Source: CAZGCA01 sp964524145
GTDB taxonomy: Bacteria; Hydrogenedentota; CAZGCA01
Reading direction: 5' to 3'
Length of the DNA: 64,000 nt
NCBI GenBank assembly: GCA_964524145.1
Contig: CAZGCA010000023.1
Coordinates: 3,060 to 67,059, forward strand
Position numbers and translations under genes: made by a program. Shown piece after piece: positions 26,734 through 35,229 of this stretch (within the stretch, counting starts at the first letter, position 1; each line of letters begins with the position of its first letter). The notes under the pieces were generated by a model. The model ran no database searches and was not told where the DNA came from. It worked only from the letters and a program-made list of their open reading frames with translations.

Positions 26734-27411
26734 TCAGTCTCCGCCCTCGTGGTTTGTAATCATGCCGTCTCTCATCCGGACGATCCGGTCGGTGTACGCG
26801 GCGATGTGGGACTCGTGTGTGACGATGATCACCGTCTTGCCGCGCTCGTTGATTTCGCGGAACATCTGCATGATACCTTCGCCTGTCTTCGTGTCGAGGT
26901 TGCCTGTCGGCTCATCGGCGAGGATAACCGCCGGGTCGTTGACCAGCGCACGTGCGATTGCGACGCGCTGCATCTCGCCTCCGGACAGCTCGGAAGGCAG
27001 GTGGTCGATTCTCTCCGCCAGCCCCACGGAATGCGTGATCTCCGACGCACGGCTAAGGCGCTCTTTCTTCCTGAGCCCGAAATAGAGCATCGGAAGCTCG
27101 ATGTTGTGAAGCACATCCTCCTGGGCCAACAGATTGAACGACTGGAACACGAAACCCACCTTCTCGCAGCGAATGCGCGACAGCGCCCGGTCGTCGAGCG
27201 TGCTCACTTCCACGCCGTCAAGGAAATACGCTCCGTCCGTCGGTTTGTCCAAACAGCCGAGAACGTGCATCAGCGTCGACTTACCCGAGCCCGACGCCCC
27301 CATGATCGATACAAACTCGCCCGCCTCGACATTGAGCGTCACGCCGCGCAACGCGTGGACTTCCTGGGCCCCTTTCCTGTAAACCTTGCTTATCTGTTCC
27401 GCCCGTATCAT
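26734..27411 (-). CDS. ABC transporter ATP-binding protein (LolD/MacB type)
   Basis: 225 residues. Walker A is GASGSGKST, the signature motif is LSGGEMQR, Walker B is VILADEP, with a D-loop GNLD and H-loop VTHES. IRCEKVGFVFQSFNLL is characteristic of the MacB/LolD/FtsE group, which works with FtsX-fold permeases. It powers the exporter encoded around it. It lies between the two membrane fusion protein genes, 77 bp after the distal one. Confidence 0.95.
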   Translation of the reverse strand: MIRAEQISKVYRKGAQEVHALRGVTLNVEAGEFVSIMGASGSGKSTLMHVLGCLDKPTDGAYFLDGVEVSTLDDRALSRIRCEKVGFVFQSFNLLAQEDVLHNIELPMLYFGLRKKERLSRASEITHSVGLAERIDHLPSELSGGEMQRVAIARALVNDPAVILADEPTGNLDTKTGEGIMQMFREINERGKTVIIVTHESHIAAYTDRIVRMRDGMITNHEGGD

Positions 27412-27488
27412 GAGTTCACTCGCTCGCTATATCGCGGGACTTGCCACACGCCGCTTACTCGCCGTGTCAAACGCGAAAGGAAAGGACA

Positions 27489-28799
27489 TTATACCGCCAG
27501 CTCAGGCTTTTTCAGAGTAACGATCTCGTCCGGCTCCACACCGCTCGTGATCATGATGTAGTCATCGTTCGCAGCCGCCGTCTCCACAAGACGTTTTTCG
27601 AACCGGTCGCCGTCCTTGACGAAAATCACTTTCTCCCCGTCGCTTTCCCCGTCAAAGACGGCGTCGAGCGGAACGTAGGTCGCGTCGGGAATGGTATCAA
27701 CGACGATCGTCACGTTTGCGGTCATGCCCTGTCGCAATCGGGGATCAACCTCCTCGAGCTCGACCGTTATATCGAACGTTCGAAGGCCGGCGCTCGACGA
27801 CCGGTCACCATGAAAATGTCTGCTCCGGCTCTTGTCCTCCGCCAGAGTCGCCTTCAACGTCACTTCACCTTTCAGCAGAAGATCCGGAACCGCCACCAGC
27901 CGAATCTCCGCGGCCTGTCCCTCTTTCACTGCGGCGCTGTCCATCTCGTTGATCTGTACCGTTGCCAGCATGGTTGACATGTCCGGTACCTCGGCCACCT
28001 TCTGCTGGTGCCAGACCTGGTCGCCTTCCTGCAGCTTCTCGTACCCGCTGCCTTTCCACATGCTGTCATACACGACCATGCCAGAGGCGGGCGCCTTGAG
28101 GACGGCATCCTCCAGGTCCTGGTTCATCTTGTCGAGCTCCCGTTGGTCCTTCTCGTAGGTAGCCTCGGCGTTCTGCTCTTCGGTTACCCATATCTTCCGG
28201 TTCGTTACCAGCTCTTTCTCGACCTTTTCAAGCGATATCTTGGCTTTCTCGATCTGCAGTTCAGCAGCGCGTTTACGGGCCGCGGCGCCCACGAGATTCT
28301 TCTCGGGATAGAGCCCTTGTTCTACCAGACGCTTGACTTTCTCGTACTCCTCGACCGCGTCCTCGAGCAGGGTCTCATTATGTGCGAGATCCTTCTTCGC
28401 CTGTTCCAGCGACAGCAGCGCGAGTTGCTCCTGCAACTGATTGTTCTTCCTGGTCTTCTCGAGGTTCGCGTTGGCCACTTTGACAGTAACTTCAAGCTCC
28501 TTGATGCGTTCCTCGATCTCTTTCGTCTCCATCCAGAGAATTGGGTCGCCTTCCTCGACGAACGTGCCTTCGCGCAGCAGCTTTGTCACCTTGCCCTGGG
28601 TATTCGTGCTGACGGCAACCGTCCTTTTCGCTTTCAGGTACCCAATCTCTCTGACGACGACCCGGAACTCGCCCTTGGCAACTTCCGTAACCGGCACCTC
28701 CGCTTCGGACGTTCCCATCCCGCGGCGCACGAGGGTGTAGCCGCCGGCCGATATGCCGGCAAGCACCGCGACGATCACAACGTATCGTACAGTCTTCAT
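27489..28799 (-). CDS. Membrane fusion protein (HlyD/MacA type), second copy
   Basis: 436 residues: membrane anchor (MKTVRYVVIVAVLAGISAGGYTLV), lipoyl half with EEGDPILWMETKEIEERIKELE, coiled coil (about 70-215), then VLKAPASGMVVYDSMW and beta-barrel segments (LRQGMTANVTIVVD, IPDATYVPLDAVF). Its start codon overlaps the stop of the TolC-like gene (ATGA), so the two are translationally coupled. The shared layout with the first adaptor but low visible identity suggests an old duplication; a mixed adaptor ring is possible. Confidence 0.9.
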   Translation of the reverse strand: MKTVRYVVIVAVLAGISAGGYTLVRRGMGTSEAEVPVTEVAKGEFRVVVREIGYLKAKRTVAVSTNTQGKVTKLLREGTFVEEGDPILWMETKEIEERIKELEVTVKVANANLEKTRKNNQLQEQLALLSLEQAKKDLAHNETLLEDAVEEYEKVKRLVEQGLYPEKNLVGAAARKRAAELQIEKAKISLEKVEKELVTNRKIWVTEEQNAEATYEKDQRELDKMNQDLEDAVLKAPASGMVVYDSMWKGSGYEKLQEGDQVWHQQKVAEVPDMSTMLATVQINEMDSAAVKEGQAAEIRLVAVPDLLLKGEVTLKATLAEDKSRSRHFHGDRSSSAGLRTFDITVELEEVDPRLRQGMTANVTIVVDTIPDATYVPLDAVFDGESDGEKVIFVKDGDRFEKRLVETAAANDDYIMITSGVEPDEIVTLKKPELAV

Positions 28800-30463
28800 A
28801 GACTCACTCCGTACCGTTCTTCGACGGGTTCGCCGATCACGAAATCAAGCGTATCCAGCGCGTCCCTGTAGTTGAGAAACAGGCTGACATAGTTTGCCTC
28901 AGCGCTGCTCAGTTTCGCTTGGGCGTCAGACCTGTCGAAGACGTTAATCTCTCCTATCTCGTACATCACCTCGGCTCCGGCCGCAGACAATTGGGCGTTC
29001 TTGACGCGCCGGTACGCAATCCTGAGCGTCAATTCAAAAGTCTCAACATCCCGCACCGTGTTCTCCACTTCGTTGAGTATCCGGCGGCGCGATTGCTCGA
29101 AGCTGTTCTTCGCTTGACGCAAAGATATCTTGGCCTGGGTGTATTGCTCTCGTTCGCGAACAAGTCCGAACGGAACCTGCACCTGCAACCCCGTCACCCA
29201 ATCACCCTGGTTGAAATGGGTTGTGTTTTTCCATCGCGACCCGTTATCCGTGAGGCCCAAGCTGGCAAAGAAGCTCAGGTCGGGCAGCAACACGTTTCTC
29301 GATGTTGCTACGGCGATCTCGCGTATTTCCAAAGCCCGCTTTTCCTGAAGGTAGTCGAGTCTGCGCGCCAACGCCTGCTTCTTTGCCTCCTCAACATCCA
29401 GAACTCGAGGGGTAAACGCCGGCTCATCGAGTTCAAAGTCTATTTCCAACTCCGCGCTGCGAGCGAGCGAGATAATCTGATCCGGCGGCACACCCAACAA
29501 CAGTCGCAGTCCGATCAGTTCACGGTTGTACGAGTTCAGTGCTTGCGTAGCACTCTCTTCAAACTCGGCAACCTGAAGCTCCTGAGTGGCAATGTCTATC
29601 TCGGCAACTTCACCTTCCGCAACGAGCGCTTTGAGCCGCCGCAACGACTCGCGGGCGCGCACGAGTGACTCTTCTTGCACCTGCAGAAGCCGCTCCCGTT
29701 CGAAGACGCTATGGTACTGTTGAGTCACTCTCAGTATGTGGGAGCGAAAGAAATCGGTGAGGCCGTATCTCGTGATTTCCATGTTTATCTCAGCGATGCG
29801 AAGATTCGCCGCCGCGATGTCCCGACCGAAGCCTTCCAGCAACGGCTGCTCGAGATCCACGCTGACAGTGGACAGGAACTCCTGGCCATCGCCGAACCGG
29901 TCGTCCCGGTCGCTTCGGCCGACCACGGAGAGCGATCCTCCGGACTTGAAGTTCTGCGTAACGGAGGCGGAGGCAAAGCCTGCAAACCACTCGCCTTGAT
30001 CGACGGTGTTCGGTATCTGCTGTCCGTATTGCTGCGCCGCGTTCAGGTCCAAGACGGGCAGGAAGTCGCCCCGGGCAGCCCGATACGCTGATTCCGCCGC
30101 ATGAAGGCTCTCTCGCTGATTGATGAGCGGCGGGTATTGCGTCAGAGCGATCCTGATACACTGGTCGAGAGAGAGATTCTTGTACGCATCCTGCCCCGAA
30201 ACACCACTTTCGCGAGGGCCAACCAGGGAAATCGTAGCAGCATCAACGTCCTCGCTTCCTAGCCCCACGAAATGGTTCAATGCACCGGACACACCCTTGC
30301 CGATCTCGCCCAGCGGCCCACGATCGGCACCTGCCGGCCCCACCGGAAGGGCCAACATCAGAATGCCGGCAAGGGCCAAGCTCACAGATCGGCGGGGCGT
30401 ATCCCGCGTAACGGCTCTGAAAGCCGCGTAGTGCGTCACTGCATCCGATCTCCTGTTTCCCAA
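28796..30463 (-). CDS. TolC-family outer-membrane efflux protein
   Basis: 555 residues with a signal peptide (hydrophobic SVSLALAGILMLALPVGPAGA after a long basic n-region). Two outer-membrane-efflux-protein repeats follow: a first with LSLDQCIRIALTQYPPL and a long helix with NREL(I)GLRLLLG, and a second with DVEEAKKQALARRLDYLQEKRALE, ending in helices with YRDALDTLDFVIGEP. This is the trimeric outer-membrane channel of the exporter. It is first in the operon TolC - adaptor - ATPase - adaptor - permease - acyl-CoA dehydrogenase. The substrate is unknown; MacAB-TolC-type systems export lipopeptides, siderophores, peptides or macrolides. Confidence 0.92.
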   Translation of the reverse strand: MGNRRSDAVTHYAAFRAVTRDTPRRSVSLALAGILMLALPVGPAGADRGPLGEIGKGVSGALNHFVGLGSEDVDAATISLVGPRESGVSGQDAYKNLSLDQCIRIALTQYPPLINQRESLHAAESAYRAARGDFLPVLDLNAAQQYGQQIPNTVDQGEWFAGFASASVTQNFKSGGSLSVVGRSDRDDRFGDGQEFLSTVSVDLEQPLLEGFGRDIAAANLRIAEINMEITRYGLTDFFRSHILRVTQQYHSVFERERLLQVQEESLVRARESLRRLKALVAEGEVAEIDIATQELQVAEFEESATQALNSYNRELIGLRLLLGVPPDQIISLARSAELEIDFELDEPAFTPRVLDVEEAKKQALARRLDYLQEKRALEIREIAVATSRNVLLPDLSFFASLGLTDNGSRWKNTTHFNQGDWVTGLQVQVPFGLVREREQYTQAKISLRQAKNSFEQSRRRILNEVENTVRDVETFELTLRIAYRRVKNAQLSAAGAEVMYEIGEINVFDRSDAQAKLSSAEANYVSLFLNYRDALDTLDFVIGEPVEERYGVSL

Positions 30464-30526
30464 CTGCCAAAAACGCCGTAATACCGGCTCATCGCCAGAT
30501 TGCTCAGAACGGTATGGCTATCCTCA

Positions 30527-30556
30527 AGTATAAGCCGCACGGCCTGAAAAAATCAA
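30527..30556 (-). promoter_or_regulatory. Promoter of the tripartite exporter operon
   Basis: Minus strand: TTGATT (complement of 30551-30556), an 18-bp spacer and TATACT (complement of 30527-30532), about 60 bp before the TolC-like start codon. Confidence 0.5.
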
Positions 30557-30948
30557 TCCTGCTACACATCATCGCCACGTACATCTCTGTTCAGTTGATG
30601 CTGGTCAAGTGGTTGATGCCCTGACAGTTGAGACGTTTCGGCGGGACAAACAGCACCGGGCGGAAGCCTCCGTTACGCGATGCACCCGGCACCTTTCCGC
30701 CCTTACGATTAGTTGCATATTTATAACGACAAGTCCACCGTCGCAGTTGACACCGCAATAACCACTCCACCACATACTACCACATACTACGAGCGACGCA
30801 CGGGAAACGTTCATTTCAAGCGACATACGGGCCTTCTTTCGGGAAGCCAGTTTGCGATTTCCAGCGCAACATCGCTGTGGTGGTTAACGTTGCAGTTTTT
30901 GGATATACGCCCTGTACCGGTGAAGGTCGATGCATGGCGCTTTTCTAG
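30557..30948. other. Intergenic, no gene seen
   Basis: Between the exporter promoter and the convergent-side end of vsr. I see a tandem duplicate of CACATACTAC (30771-30790) and no credible gene, terminator or RNA. It marks the boundary of the defence operon. Confidence 0.4.
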
Positions 30949-31350
30949 TCACTCTGAAAGAAACTGGTTCAGGCGATCTTGGAGCCTTTTGGGGCGCTTT
31001 GTCCAGCACTCCCAGACAACCAGGACTTCCCAACCAAGCCGCCGCAACTGCCTGCGAACACGACGGTCTCGTTTCTTGTTTTCCTCGAACTTCGCTTTCC
31101 AGTATTCCACGTTGCTGTTAGGAAGGCGTCTGCAGCTGTGCATATGCCAGAAGCAGCCGTGGACGAAGATCACCTTCCCTAGACGAGGAAAGACCAAGTC
31201 CGGTTTACCTGGAAGGTCCTTTCGGTGTAGACGATAGCGATATCCCATCTTATGCACCAAGCGGCGTACTCTCATCTCCGGAGACGTGTCTTTTCCCTTG
31301 ACCTTGGACATCGCCTCGCTGCGTTTCTGGCGCGTAAGATGGTCAACCAT
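30949..31350 (-). CDS. vsr: Very short patch repair endonuclease (Vsr)
   Basis: 133 residues, the length of E. coli Vsr. It nicks DNA 5' of the T in T:G mismatches arising by deamination of 5-methylcytosine. KPDLVF carries the metal-binding Asp51; FVHGCFWHMHSC supplies Cys66, His69, His71 and Cys73; and WECWTK supplies Cys115, together matching the structural zinc site and catalytic histidines. The start follows AGGAGGTG. It is the last gene of the dcm operon, 21 bp after its neighbour, where it would correct damage caused by the methyltransferase. In related operons Vsr-fold proteins can also act as restriction nucleases. Confidence 0.95.
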   Translation of the reverse strand: MVDHLTRQKRSEAMSKVKGKDTSPEMRVRRLVHKMGYRYRLHRKDLPGKPDLVFPRLGKVIFVHGCFWHMHSCRRLPNSNVEYWKAKFEENKKRDRRVRRQLRRLGWEVLVVWECWTKRPKRLQDRLNQFLSE

Positions 31351-31371
31351 CCAGTCTAGACACCTCCTGGA

Positions 31372-32358
31372 TTAGACCGTGACCTTGGCAAAGTAGGGGT
31401 AGTAACGGTGGAAATCTGCATACTGCGCCAACTTCCTCAAGGTATCCTCTTTGCCCCGGCCGACGTCATAACCCAGTGCTTTGGCAAGCGTCTCCGCGTC
31501 ATTGTTATCGACGGAAAGGAATTCCTCAAGGAAGAGCCGCTCCTTTACGCTGAGGATGGGCACTGCAATCTTGTGTGGTGGTTGCCAAGAGAGGTTGGCG
31601 AATTTCCAGCCCGAGAATTGATTCTTGACACGAGTGATATCGTTAAGCGGCCACACGATGCCCGTGAGACTTAGCATCAAAGTTCCATCCGTGTAGGAGA
31701 CCGAGTCAATGGGCTGAAACACGCTTCCTGCGCTGCCAGCCGGAAGGATTTTCTCCGCCGCGACCTGGAGCATCCGCTGGATCAGGTTGGGAAACTTGCC
31801 GGGGAGCAGTTCTTTATCCGTAACATGTGCAGGCCAGACTTTCACGAACTCCTCCCGAATGGCCGTCTTAAACTCCGCCAACTTTGCCTCATGTTCGCTG
31901 TCGTCTCCTTCGAACGCCATTCCATGTGGATTGTCGTCCCTCTGTGCCCTCAGCGTGACCTTGACGATGGTACCGTCGTTTGCAACATCAAGGAGATCCA
32001 TGAACTCTCGGAATCGTGCCAACTTCGTGTCCGTGTAGTCCAACCAGAATACTTCTTTCCCCGCGCTTCTGATGCGACCAAGAAGCTTACGAAGCGACAG
32101 TTTCTTCAGAACCAAGTCTTTCGAAAACCTGTGAAATTCCTGGCGCTTGAATGTATGGCGTTCTTTCTCGATCGACACCAGTCTCAGCTTTGGAAAGTAT
32201 TCGTGCAAGAGACGGCAGTCTTCGAGAAAAGGACCCCCAAAGCCGTAGTATGTGTAGTCTGGCAGATCGATGATTCCGTTCAAACGACGAAGTACCTCGA
32301 TCAACAGAAAACGATCAACTGCTTTGTTAACACGCAAGTGGTAGGGAGGGTGATTCAT
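31372..32358 (-). CDS. Methyltransferase-fold-like accessory protein of the defence operon
   Basis: 328 residues from the ATG at 32358, which overlaps the ATPase stop as ATGA and has GGGAGG 7 nt upstream; the longer in-frame ATG at 32391 has no such signals. YTYYGFGGPFLEDCRLLHEY, followed by LVSIEKE and FWLDYTD, resembles the SAM-binding strand-loop-helix, the acidic motif II and a D-containing motif of Rossmann-fold methyltransferases. The C-terminal half (about 150-328, with GIVWPLNDI and KERLFLEEFLS) is unfamiliar. The function is unknown: a second modification enzyme or a nuclease-like effector are both possible. Its invariant place between ATPase and Vsr argues that it is a core component. 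Confidence 0.75.
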   Translation of the reverse strand: MNHPPYHLRVNKAVDRFLLIEVLRRLNGIIDLPDYTYYGFGGPFLEDCRLLHEYFPKLRLVSIEKERHTFKRQEFHRFSKDLVLKKLSLRKLLGRIRSAGKEVFWLDYTDTKLARFREFMDLLDVANDGTIVKVTLRAQRDDNPHGMAFEGDDSEHEAKLAEFKTAIREEFVKVWPAHVTDKELLPGKFPNLIQRMLQVAAEKILPAGSAGSVFQPIDSVSYTDGTLMLSLTGIVWPLNDITRVKNQFSGWKFANLSWQPPHKIAVPILSVKERLFLEEFLSVDNNDAETLAKALGYDVGRGKEDTLRKLAQYADFHRYYPYFAKVTV

Positions 32359-33770
32359 TTTCGTGCCTCCCGAAGAACCTGGTCGAAGCATTTCTCGCCA
32401 ACCTTGTCTGGCTTGACGCCTGGCCTGCCAAACAGATGCTCACTTACTGTCTCCACGTCAACGACCTCCTTACTAAAGGAGATTCTTGTCCTGGTGGTCG
32501 TTTTCGGCTCAGGCATAGGCAGCACAGGCTTGTACAACTCTCCCCCAACACCTTTCTTGACCTTGCGGAAAGAGAGATTGCGAGTTTTTGCTTTTACGTC
32601 GGAAAAAGAAAGCCTCGTCCCCTCGCTGATGTGAGTTTTCGACACCCGCACATTCGTCTTCCACTTGTTGGTGTAGTCTGTGAAGATCTTCATCCCTTCC
32701 CGCATTCTGTTCTTCACTTGAAGGTACAAGCGCGATGACGCGTCTATGCCACGTTTAGTCGTCGTAGTTGGCAGTTTGGCTGGATCGTCACTACGGAACT
32801 CCACTAGACCACTTATCGCGATAAACTGCTGATGGTATTGCGGGACCCCAGCCTCGCCCCAACCTGTCACTTCGGTTCTATCGCAATACAAAATGGCTCT
32901 ATCATTGCATACGACTGTCCAGCCAGCGTCCAGAGACGAATACCTTGCCACTTCTTGGTCATCGAGCACCTCCTGTTGCGACGGTATCGGACGCGTGAAC
33001 CCCACGGCCAGAAACACCTCCACACCCTCCACCTTGGCTTTGAAAAGGTATGGACGGATTCCCTTCTTCTTGGGACCCTCATAAAAGACTAGCTGCGTCG
33101 GCTTGGCTGTCACCGGGTTACCGTTCACTAGCACGCGGAATCCTTTGGCAATAATGAAGGCATAGTGTGTCTCGATTTTCCTCGTAAGTTCGGCCTCGAA
33201 TGAGGCTACGTCGTGGCCAAGCCGGGACTTGATGTCCGAATGAAGCATGCCCACGACAATCGTCGTCCCATCCTCCGTCATCGATTCTCTCGCAGGCTCT
33301 ACAGGGATGTCCCAATTCCCTTCTTCATCGAGCCATTTCGGGGAGATTTCCACTTCGTAATTGTCGTCGTCGCACTTCGTGGAGATGAGACACTCCCGTC
33401 CAATCTTGAAGATTGCACGCTTCATTCCGATTCCGTATGTTCCTACCGTGCCCATACGCCTGTCTTGTCGATCCCGCGGTCGTCCCATCCGGAATGCATA
33501 GTCATGAAGGCTCCACGGAATACCGCCACAGTTGTCGTGAATCTCGAAAGTGTCACTGTCGAACTTGATCTCCGCGAAGAAACCGTTGTAGGGCGTCTTG
33601 CCCGTGGCACGCTTCTTCTTGCGAAGGATGCCGTCAACACAGTTGTCCAACAGGTCTAGAATAGCATCGGACAGAGAAATGTCGCGGGTCAGCATCGTTA
33701 CAAAGAAGGATTTCACGGGTGATGCATCTACATTTTCGTACTGTCTGGGCTCGTTTCGTTTTGCGCTCAT
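32355..33770 (-). CDS. GHKL ATPase, MORC/MutL-like, of a DNA-modification operon
   Basis: 471 residues. The N-terminal Bergerat fold has the N-box DLLDNCVDG (Asn43; an Asp39 replaces the usual catalytic Glu), motif II IHDNCGGIP (79-84) and lid motif GTVGTYGIGMKRA (107-119). An S5-like transducer region follows (about 190-340), then a Lys-rich C-terminal tail (about 385-430). MutL/MORC-like ATPases of this kind are known from comparative genomics as parts of restriction-modification operons, where they probably act as ATP-driven DNA clamps. It overlaps both neighbours by 4 bp. The Glu-to-Asp change may slow hydrolysis. Confidence 0.9.
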   Translation of the reverse strand: MSAKRNEPRQYENVDASPVKSFFVTMLTRDISLSDAILDLLDNCVDGILRKKKRATGKTPYNGFFAEIKFDSDTFEIHDNCGGIPWSLHDYAFRMGRPRDRQDRRMGTVGTYGIGMKRAIFKIGRECLISTKCDDDNYEVEISPKWLDEEGNWDIPVEPARESMTEDGTTIVVGMLHSDIKSRLGHDVASFEAELTRKIETHYAFIIAKGFRVLVNGNPVTAKPTQLVFYEGPKKKGIRPYLFKAKVEGVEVFLAVGFTRPIPSQQEVLDDQEVARYSSLDAGWTVVCNDRAILYCDRTEVTGWGEAGVPQYHQQFIAISGLVEFRSDDPAKLPTTTTKRGIDASSRLYLQVKNRMREGMKIFTDYTNKWKTNVRVSKTHISEGTRLSFSDVKAKTRNLSFRKVKKGVGGELYKPVLPMPEPKTTTRTRISFSKEVVDVETVSEHLFGRPGVKPDKVGEKCFDQVLREARK

Positions 33771-34960
33771 TCCCTTTTCCCTGTGTCGTGCGGCGCTTGA
33801 CCGCGAAGCACTTTTCGGATTATCAACAACATCCTTTCAGCCAGAATTGGGCTCACGCTATTCCCGATCTGACGAAAGCTGTGCCATTTCGTTGGGTCGA
33901 ATTGGAACCAGTCGGGAAAGCCCTGTAGTCGGGCGGCTTCCCTGGGAGTTATGACGCGGTCCTCGGTCGGATGTATAGGCCGTGCCGCCTGATGGCTACC
34001 TTTGTCACTACCCGTTCCAGCACGCAGTGTTGGACAGAAGTCATTGGGATCCAGACGAGGAAACCTCGAAACGTGGTCGATTTCGCCCGGCGGCACTAAG
34101 CGAAATCGCCTTATAACCTCAGGCGTGTGGCGCGTTCCGAGACAACCAGACACCCGTTTTTCCTTTCTCAGGCGACGAATCGCGTTAGGGTCGCCGACTC
34201 CCTGTGGAATCATACCCGAAAGACGCCGGCCGAAAGCACCGTTGGCGGAGATGCCCAGTTTTCGCCACCCCTGCTCTTCGCTTTGCCAGTCCGCTCGTAT
34301 CTTCCTGGGCAGCCCCTTCAGGGCATCCTTCACGAGAACCTTGTCAACCCCGGATGGAGGTGCGAAAGCCGTCTCATCGATGTCGAACCCGCTGCACTTC
34401 CTGAACCCCATCAAGAAAACGCGTGTGCGAACTGTGGGAGCGCCAAAAAGGTTCGCACTAAGCGCCATGGCCGGGAGCACGTTGTACTCGCCTCCGACGT
34501 TGTTCAGAGCCGCTGTCCTAAGGTTCTCGTGCTGGGCGTTAAGCAGTCCCGGCACGTTTTCGCATAGGAAAAAACGGGGGCGGATCTGGCTGACCAGGCG
34601 AAAGAAGTGCGGGAGAAGGAGATTACGCGAATCGTTCGATTCTCTACGTCCAATGTTGCTGAAACCTTGACAGGGCGGGCCCCCGATAACGCCGTCAATT
34701 TCAGCGCCGTCGATCCCGAGCCTTCGGAGTAGAGACGCGCCGTCAACCGTCGATAGGTCGAGATTCAGATGTGTTGTGTTTGGGAAATTTCTCTCATGGC
34801 ACCTAATTGATCGAGCATCGTTGTCTACGGCACCAAGGACAGAGAACCCCGCACGCGTAGCGCCAAGAGAGAACCCTCCGCACCCACAGAACAAATCCAC
34901 AACGACGGGTTTGGCCGAGCCAGTTTTTCCGCGCTTCTCTCCGCCTGCTTTCACGGTCAA
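33767..34960 (-). CDS. dcm: DNA (cytosine-5)-methyltransferase
   Basis: Up to 397 residues. Motif I is VDLFCGCGGFSLG (21-33), motif IV GGPPCQGFSN with catalytic Cys97, motif VI CENVPG, motif VIII TVRTRVFLMGF, then a target-recognition region (about 195-300) and motif X QIGNSVSPILA. It transfers methyl from SAM to C5 of cytosine within an unknown site. The start may be TTG 34960 or GTG 34954; GAGG lies 9 nt before the GTG. It is first in the operon and its stop overlaps the GHKL ATPase start (ATGA). The vsr gene downstream fits a 5mC modification. No classical restriction endonuclease is adjacent. Confidence 0.95.
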   Translation of the reverse strand: MTVKAGGEKRGKTGSAKPVVVDLFCGCGGFSLGATRAGFSVLGAVDNDARSIRCHERNFPNTTHLNLDLSTVDGASLLRRLGIDGAEIDGVIGGPPCQGFSNIGRRESNDSRNLLLPHFFRLVSQIRPRFFLCENVPGLLNAQHENLRTAALNNVGGEYNVLPAMALSANLFGAPTVRTRVFLMGFRKCSGFDIDETAFAPPSGVDKVLVKDALKGLPRKIRADWQSEEQGWRKLGISANGAFGRRLSGMIPQGVGDPNAIRRLRKEKRVSGCLGTRHTPEVIRRFRLVPPGEIDHVSRFPRLDPNDFCPTLRAGTGSDKGSHQAARPIHPTEDRVITPREAARLQGFPDWFQFDPTKWHSFRQIGNSVSPILAERMLLIIRKVLRGQAPHDTGKRE

Positions 34961-34983
34961 TGGCCTCGCGATATGGCCTCACC

Positions 34984-35009
34984 TGAAGTACGCTTAGTCG
35001 TGTACTTCA
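34984..35009. promoter_or_regulatory. Inverted-repeat operator candidate of the defence operon
   Basis: TGAAGTAC (34984-34991) and GTACTTCA (35002-35009) form perfect 8-bp arms 10 bp apart, just upstream of the methyltransferase start. On the minus strand a -10-like TATAGT lies at 35013-35018, so the repeat covers the expected start of transcription, a typical repressor position. It could equally form a hairpin in the leader RNA. No controller protein gene is adjacent. Confidence 0.55.
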
Positions 35010-35085
35010 AATACTATACAGCAAGCGACAACTCAAGCGCAAGGATGTCGCGTATTAGCATCGGCCCGCGCGCCGGGACGGTTCC

Positions 35086-35114
35086 TTGACTCCGGCGGCG
35101 GTGGTGGATATACT
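35086..35114 (+). promoter_or_regulatory. Sigma-70-type promoter of the HMG-CoA reductase gene
   Basis: TTGACT (35086-35091), a 17-bp spacer and TATACT (35109-35114). About 110 nt of GC-rich leader separates it from the start codon. Confidence 0.65.
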
Positions 35115-35229
35115 GCAACCCGGTGGGGAAACACAAGGCGCTGATTCCGGAGGGCAGCCCGCATGCGACAGCCGGTGGGGGGCATCGCCTCCAGCAGTCC
35201 CCTAATAATTCGAAGAAAAGGATCGGCTG

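Noticed and set aside
30771..30790. Tandem CACATACTAC pair as a possible CRISPR or iteron
   Set aside because: Only two short units without spacers. No CRISPR array, cas gene, integrase or transposase was seen in the window.
35115..35229. Cobalamin-riboswitch-like bases in the HMG-CoA reductase leader (GGGAA, TGATTCC, GCAGCCCGC)
   Set aside because: The leader is too short, the B12 box is absent, and the linked gene is not a cobalamin gene. An Infernal search with RF00174 would settle it.
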